Below, in pieces: positions 59,542 to 64,000 of a stretch of DNA of 64,000 nucleotides. The DNA is from Streptomyces sp. CB02366. GTDB taxonomy: Bacteria > Actinomycetota > Actinomycetes > Streptomycetales > Streptomycetaceae. The notes under the pieces were generated by a model that did not search any database, had not been told where the DNA came from, and was given only the letters and a program-made list of their open reading frames with translations. The translations under genes were made by a program, and so were the position numbers. The first letter of the stretch is position 1; the number at the start of each line of letters is the position of its first letter. The stretch covers positions 372,001-436,000 of the forward strand of contig NZ_LIVT01000001.1 in assembly GCF_001905905.1 (NCBI RefSeq), read 5' to 3'.

Positions 59542-60390
59542 TCAGCCGCGCTCGCCCGCCGTGATCAGGCCCGCCTCGTACGCGGCGATCACCGCCTGCG
59601 CCCGGTCGCGGACCTGGAGCTTCGCGAAGAGCGCGGTGATGTGGTTCTTCACCGTCGACGGGCTGATGAACATCTCCGCGGCGATCCCCGCGTTGTCCAG
59701 GCCGGTGGCGATCAGCCGCCACACCTCGCGCTCGCGCGGCGTCAGCTCGTCCAGGACGCCTGCCGGCCCGGAGCCGGCGGTGGGCGGCGCCGGGCGTCGC
59801 GGGGCCGTCACGTACGAGGAGATGAGACGGGTCAGCAGGCGCGGGGCGACCACCGCCTCGCCGGTGTGGACCACGCGCAGGGCCGTGACCAGTTCCTCGG
59901 GCGAGACGTCCTTGGGCAGGAAACCGCAGGCGCCCGCGCGCAGAGCGGCGACCACGTGCTCGTCCATGTCGAAGGTGCTGAGCGCGAGCACCCGGCAGTC
60001 CGGCGCCTGCCGGGTGAGCTGTTCGGTGGCGGCGATGCCGTCCAGGACCGGCATGCGGATGTCCATGACGACGACGTCGGGCCGCAGCCGCCGGGCGAGC
60101 TCCACGGCCTGTGCGCCGTCGGCGGCCTCGCCGACGACCTCGACGCCGGGTTCGGGCCCGAGCATGAGCACCAGGCCGCGGCGTACGAGGAGTTGGTCGT
60201 CGGCGATCAGTACCCGGATGGGAGCGGGGTCCGCCGCCCCCGCCACGTCCGCCGCCCCTGCCACACCCGCAGCGTCCGTCGCCTCCGCCGTGCTCGTCAC
60301 GTCCGCCGCACCCGCCATGCCCGTCCCACCCGTCCCACCCGTGCCGTCCGTGCCGTCCGTCCCACCCGTGCCGTCCGTTTTCCCGCTCAC
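59542..60390 (-). CDS. LuxR-family response regulator of a two-component system
   Basis: A 282-residue NarL-type regulator. A 60-residue low-complexity N-terminus (Gly/Thr/Asp then Ala/Val/Asp repeats) precedes the receiver: acidic pair in VLIADDQLLVRRG, phospho-Asp in VVMDIRMPVLDG (about residue 108) and Lys in GFLPKDVSPEE. The output HTH is LTPREREVWRLIATG, IAAEMFISPSTVKNHITALF. The GTG at 60390 overlaps the kinase stop (GTGA); an ATG at 60318 would remove part of the repeat. It probably controls the divergent MMPL gene beyond the kinase gene or other targets. Confidence 0.88.
   Translation of the reverse strand: MSGKTDGTGGTDGTDGTGGTGGTGMAGAADVTSTAEATDAAGVAGAADVAGAADPAPIRVLIADDQLLVRRGLVLMLGPEPGVEVVGEAADGAQAVELARRLRPDVVVMDIRMPVLDGIAATEQLTRQAPDCRVLALSTFDMDEHVVAALRAGACGFLPKDVSPEELVTALRVVHTGEAVVAPRLLTRLISSYVTAPRRPAPPTAGSGPAGVLDELTPREREVWRLIATGLDNAGIAAEMFISPSTVKNHITALFAKLQVRDRAQAVIAAYEAGLITAGERG
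60320..60373. repeat. Six 9-bp tandem repeats at the start of the response regulator gene
   Basis: Units start every 9 bases from 60320, alternating CCCGTCCCA, CCCGTGCCG and TCCGTGCCG forms on the plus strand. In frame they encode Gly-Gly-Thr and Asp-Gly-Thr triplets, so the repeat number can change without a frameshift. Confidence 0.8.
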
Positions 60391-61577
60391 CGCAGTGCCC
60401 CTTCGTCCTTCGGCAGCGGCAACCGGGCCGTGACCCGGTAGCCCTGTCCTTCGCCCCGGCCCGCCCACAGGGAGCCGCCGTGCAGCGCGACGCGTTCGCG
60501 CATGCCGATCAGGCCGTACCCGGAGCCGGGCGCGGGCGCGAAACCGCCGGGCGTCCCCTCTCCGTCGTCCCGTACGTCCACCGTCGTCTCCTGGTCGCCG
60601 TACGTGAGGCGTACGCGTGCCCGGGCGCCGCTCCCCGCGTGCTTGCGGGCGTTGGTCAGCGCCTCCTGCACCACACGGAACACCGTCAGCTGCATGCCCC
60701 CCGGCAGTTGCCGGGGCGCTCCCCGCACGTCGAACTCCGTGGGCAGGCCGGCCGCGCACGACTCGGCGACGATCCGTTCCAGGTCCGCGATCCCCGGCTG
60801 GGGGGCGGTCGAGGCCTCCCGCGTCTCGCCCTCGGCCCGCAGGACGTCGAGGAGTTGCCGCATCTCGTGCAGCGCGGTGCGCCCCAGTCCCTCCAGGGTG
60901 ACGAGGGCGTCCCGCGCGATCTCGGGGTTCCGGTCGAGGTTGGCGCGGGCGCCGCCCGCCATCAGCTGCATCGTGGTGACGTGGTGGGCGACGATGTCGT
61001 GCATCTCGCGGGCGATACGGCGGCGCTCGTCGGCCACGGCCCGCTCGGCGAGCAGCCTGCGGTGCGCCTCGACCTCCTGCCGCCAGCGGTTCATCACGAG
61101 CCCGGCGGCGATCACGAACAGCACGGCCGCGCCGTTCCCCGCCAGCTTCAGGAGGGAGCCCTGCGACCAGGACGGCCGCACGGCCAGGGGCAGCACCGCA
61201 CTCATCAGGACCGCCGGTACGTACACGGCGGCTCCCCTGGCCCGTACGACGGTGTAGAGGGCGACGATCATGGAGGCGTTGAGGCCCTGGCCCACCGGCC
61301 AGCTCAGATGGACGGCGAGCCCGATGGCCAGGACGGCGGCGAACGTGAGCACCGGGGCCCGCCGTCGTGCGAGGAGCGTCAGGCCGGACACCGTCATCAG
61401 CAGACAGCCGGCCACGGGGACGAAGCCCTGGGCGTCCTGGCTGCTGAGGGTGAACCCGATGAGGTCGAGGGCCGCCGCGCCGACGGCGACGAGGGCGTCG
61501 TCGCGGGTCCAGGGCGGGGCCTCGCCGAGGAACGCGGGGGTGCGCCGCGCGGCGGGCTCGGCGTGAGCGGTGGGCAT
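60387..61577 (-). CDS. Sensor histidine kinase (HisKA_3 type)
   Basis: A 396-residue membrane kinase. Several hydrophobic segments lie in the first 170 residues (DALVAVGAAALDLIGF, VPVAGCLLMTVSGLTLLA, VLTFAAVLAIGLAVHLS, MIVALYTVVRA). Then comes the phosphorylation site His in RRIAREMHDIVAHHVTTMQL (about residue 190) and the ATP-binding domain with FRVVQEALTNARKHAG and GYGLIGMRERVALHGG. There is no large extracellular sensor loop. The ATG at 61577 has AAGGA upstream and is coupled to the response regulator by GTGA. Divergent from the MMPL gene. Confidence 0.9.
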   Translation of the reverse strand: MPTAHAEPAARRTPAFLGEAPPWTRDDALVAVGAAALDLIGFTLSSQDAQGFVPVAGCLLMTVSGLTLLARRRAPVLTFAAVLAIGLAVHLSWPVGQGLNASMIVALYTVVRARGAAVYVPAVLMSAVLPLAVRPSWSQGSLLKLAGNGAAVLFVIAAGLVMNRWRQEVEAHRRLLAERAVADERRRIAREMHDIVAHHVTTMQLMAGGARANLDRNPEIARDALVTLEGLGRTALHEMRQLLDVLRAEGETREASTAPQPGIADLERIVAESCAAGLPTEFDVRGAPRQLPGGMQLTVFRVVQEALTNARKHAGSGARARVRLTYGDQETTVDVRDDGEGTPGGFAPAPGSGYGLIGMRERVALHGGSLWAGRGEGQGYRVTARLPLPKDEGALR

Positions 61578-61825
61578 CGTGTTCCTTCCTCGGCCCCTTC
61601 CCGGGCGCCTGGCCCCCCATTCTCCCCGGGCTCCCGCCGAGGTCGTGGGGCCCCAGGACGATACCGGTCCGGGAGCAGGGTCCTGGTCCGGGGCCGGGCG
61701 GCGCCCCGCTCCCAGCCCGCATCTCGTTCCCCGCTCGGACGTTCCGCCCCGTCTGCGCTGATGTGCTGGAGGCAGGCCGGAATCCCCGGCGGAACCCCTC
61801 TCCACCTCTCTGCCGGAGGCAAGCT

Positions 61826-64000
61826 GTGATCCGTGCCCTGTCCGGGTTCTCGACCCGCCATCCCTGGAAGGTCATCGCCCTGTGGTCGGTGATCGGCGTC
61901 TTCCTCGCCGTGGCCGCCGGAGCGCTGATGCCCCGCGCGATGCAGGCGCAGACCGGCGACTTCCTGCCGAAGGACTACGACTCGGCCGCCGCCCTGCGGA
62001 CCGCCGAGGAGAAGTTCGGCGTGACGTCCGACAGCGGCACCCTCACCGTCCTGGTCGGCAGGCCGGACGGCGAGCCGCTGACCGGCGCCGACCGGAAGAC
62101 CATCGCGTCGGTGGCGAAGGAGCTGGGCGGCCGCCGCGTGACGATGCCGGACCCGGGGGACACCCCGACCACGGCGGACGACCAGATCCCCTTCCTCGTC
62201 ACGGACTACTCGCAGACGCCCGAGGTCAGCGTGGGCATGACCGCCCCGGACCGCACCTTCACGCTGCTGTCGGTACGCCTGGAGGGCAACACCGTCGACC
62301 CGGGCATGCACAACCTGTTCCGGGAGTTCCGCGAGCAGACCGAGGACGCCTTCGCCGAGGTGCGCCTGCGGACCGGGTTCACCGGCGGCCTCGCCGACCA
62401 GGTCGACACCCGCGACGCCGAGGAGCCCACCCAGCGCATCGTCGGCATGCTGATGCTGGGCCTGATCGTGCTGGTGAACGTGCTGGTGTTCCGCAGTGTG
62501 TGCGCCGCGCTCATCCCGCTGATCGCGGTCACCGTCGTGGGCGGCGCGGCGACCGGCGTCATCGTCGGCGGCGCCCTGCTCACCGGCACCTCACTCGACA
62601 CGTCGACGCCCAGCATGATCAGCGTCGTTCTCATCGGCATCGGCGTCGACTACTTCCTGTTCCTGCTCTTCCGCTTCCGCGAACTCCTGCGGGAGCGCCC
62701 CGACGCGCCCCCGCGCGCCGTCGCCGCCGAGGTCGGGGTCCGCGTCGGCACCGCCGTCACCTCCGCCGCCCTCACCATCGTGGCCGCCTTCGCCACCCTG
62801 GGCATCGCGACCTACGGCGGGTTCCAGGTGCTCGGCCCCGCCGTGGCCGTGGCCGTACTCGTCATGCTCCTCGCCAGCCTCACGCTGATGCCCGCCCTCC
62901 TCGCGGTCACGGGCCGCCGCATGTTCTGGCCCTCCCGCGCCCTGGAGCGCACACCGCGCCCCGGGCTCGCCGGGCGCGTCGGCGACCTCGTGTCCCGCAG
63001 GCCGCTGGCCGCCCTCCTCGCCGGTACCGCCCTGCTCGGCGCGCTCGCGGTGGGGATGACCGGCATCCGCATGGACTTCGGCCAGGGCGGAACCCCCCAG
63101 GAGACCCGGGCCGCCGCCACCGCCGCCGAGATCGCCCGCGCCCTCCCGGCCGGCGTGTCCGACCCGGCCACCGTCTACGTCACGGCCCCCCAGGGCGACC
63201 GCGTCACCCCCCGGTCCCTGGGCGCGCTCTCCGGCGAACTGGCCCGGCTCGAAGGTGTCGGCGAGGTGGGCGCCCCCCTCCTCAACGAGCGGGGCGACGC
63301 CGCCCGCATCGACCTCTACCTGACGTCCGGCTCCCAGACGCAAGCGGCCCGCGACCTGGTCTCGGGGCCGGTCCGCGACACCGTCGCGGCCCACACCCCG
63401 AAGGGTTTCGAAGCCCATGTGGGCGGCACGGCGGCGATCTTCGCGGACCTCTCCACCGCTGTCGACAAGGATCTGCGGACCGTCTTCCCCGTGGCCGCCG
63501 GCCTGATCGCGCTGATCCTGCTCGTGCTGCTGCGCAGCGTGCTCGCCCCGGTCGTCCTGCTGCTCTCGGTGGGGCTGTGCTTCGCCGCCACGCTCGGCGC
63601 CTCGACCCTCGTCTTCCAGCACGCCCTCGACGGGCCCGGCGTCAACTTCGTCCTGCCGCTCGTGCTGTTCCTCTTCGTCGTCGCGATCGGCACCGACTAC
63701 AACATCCTGATCAGCGACCGCCTCCGCGAGGAGATGGAGGGCCCGCGCACGGCCCGCACCGCCGTGGCCCGCGCCGTACGCCACACCGCACCGGCCATCG
63801 CCACCGCGGGCATCGTCCTCGCCGCGTCCTTCGGCAGCCTCGCCGTCGGCTCGAACGCCTCCACCCAGCAGATCGGCTTCGCGACGGGGCTCGGCATCCT
63901 GCTCTCGGCGTTCGTCCTGTCGGTCGTGCTCGTCCCGGCCGCGGCGGCGCTGCTCGGCCGCGGCATCTGGTGGCCGGTACGCCCGGGCGGACGCCGCGTC
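61826..64000 (+). CDS. MMPL-family transporter (RND superfamily), N-terminal part
   Basis: The frame is open from GTG 61826 to the end of the window (725 codons), so the C-terminus is missing. GGAGG lies 6 bases upstream. The start VIRALSGFSTRHPWKVIALW leads into helix 1, then an extracytoplasmic domain (about 40-205) and helices with GIGVDYFLFLLFRFREL (about 270-286). A second half follows with a second outer domain and IGTDYNILISDRLREEM (about 620-636). The two Asp-Tyr pairs are the MMPL proton-relay motif. It exports an unknown lipid, peptide or drug; the divergent two-component pair suggests control. Confidence 0.88.
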   Translation, partial: MIRALSGFSTRHPWKVIALWSVIGVFLAVAAGALMPRAMQAQTGDFLPKDYDSAAALRTAEEKFGVTSDSGTLTVLVGRPDGEPLTGADRKTIASVAKELGGRRVTMPDPGDTPTTADDQIPFLVTDYSQTPEVSVGMTAPDRTFTLLSVRLEGNTVDPGMHNLFREFREQTEDAFAEVRLRTGFTGGLADQVDTRDAEEPTQRIVGMLMLGLIVLVNVLVFRSVCAALIPLIAVTVVGGAATGVIVGGALLTGTSLDTSTPSMISVVLIGIGVDYFLFLLFRFRELLRERPDAPPRAVAAEVGVRVGTAVTSAALTIVAAFATLGIATYGGFQVLGPAVAVAVLVMLLASLTLMPALLAVTGRRMFWPSRALERTPRPGLAGRVGDLVSRRPLAALLAGTALLGALAVGMTGIRMDFGQGGTPQETRAAATAAEIARALPAGVSDPATVYVTAPQGDRVTPRSLGALSGELARLEGVGEVGAPLLNERGDAARIDLYLTSGSQTQAARDLVSGPVRDTVAAHTPKGFEAHVGGTAAIFADLSTAVDKDLRTVFPVAAGLIALILLVLLRSVLAPVVLLLSVGLCFAATLGASTLVFQHALDGPGVNFVLPLVLFLFVVAIGTDYNILISDRLREEMEGPRTARTAVARAVRHTAPAIATAGIVLAASFGSLAVGSNASTQQIGFATGLGILLSAFVLSVVLVPAAAALLGRGIWWPVRPGGRRV

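Overview
The window is chromosomal DNA of very high G+C content from an actinobacterium, almost certainly a Streptomyces. Evidence: GTG and TTG starts and GGAGG-type ribosome sites are common, TTA codons are nearly absent, and the window carries a mycothiol gene, Tat genes, and a complete AmfS/SapB-type morphogenetic lanthipeptide cluster. The encoded peptide matches, from memory, AmfS of the S. griseus group. I saw no tRNA, rRNA, insertion sequence, prophage or CRISPR array.

Region 1 (1-17.5 kb) is conserved actinobacterial core. It runs: the end of an Mrp ATPase gene; an envelope-stress block (ECF sigma factor, zinc anti-sigma factor, HtrA protease, TatB) with a divergent O-methyltransferase; a DUF3117 protein; an enoyl-CoA hydratase; Tag glycosylase; a DivIVA-like protein; FolP2; a LOG-family protein; dapE; two exported proteins; dapC; a ferredoxin; a GNAT acetyltransferase; and a SirB1-type protein. 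Many of these have counterparts in the same part of the Mycobacterium tuberculosis genome (roughly Rv1165-Rv1229, recalled), as do mshB, typA and the LpqW-like lipoprotein further on.

Region 2 (17.7-28.6 kb) is the developmental region: amfR on the plus strand faces amfT-amfS-amfB-amfA on the minus strand. The 43-residue precursor gene amfS (22449-22580) is followed by an 18-bp stem-loop that probably lowers expression of the exporter genes. amfR contains the only in-frame TTA codon I found, which suggests bldA control. Upstream lie an ArsR-type regulator, a divergent MFS transporter and an O-acetyltransferase.

Region 3 (28.7-36.2 kb) holds an envelope protein with peptidoglycan-binding-type repeats, mshB with a membrane partner, a 64-residue membrane protein, an S9 prolyl oligopeptidase and a polytopic membrane protein. 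Region 4 (36.2-48.3 kb) is two consecutive five-gene oligopeptide ABC importer operons with the same gene order and the same stem-loop after the binding-protein gene. The one next to typA is in the BldK position. Peptide import (BldK) and surfactant peptide production (AmfS) both serve aerial growth in Streptomyces, so about 30 kb of this window is relevant to development.

Region 5 (48.9-64 kb) contains typA, an LpqW-like lipoprotein with a large charged insertion, a small isoprenoid-type operon (92-residue protein, polyprenyl synthetase, MpaB-family oxygenase), a secreted trypsin-like protease, a secreted amidase, a two-component system and the start of an MMPL exporter. Convergent genes are often separated by long, perfect, nearly loopless inverted repeats that look like bidirectional terminators.
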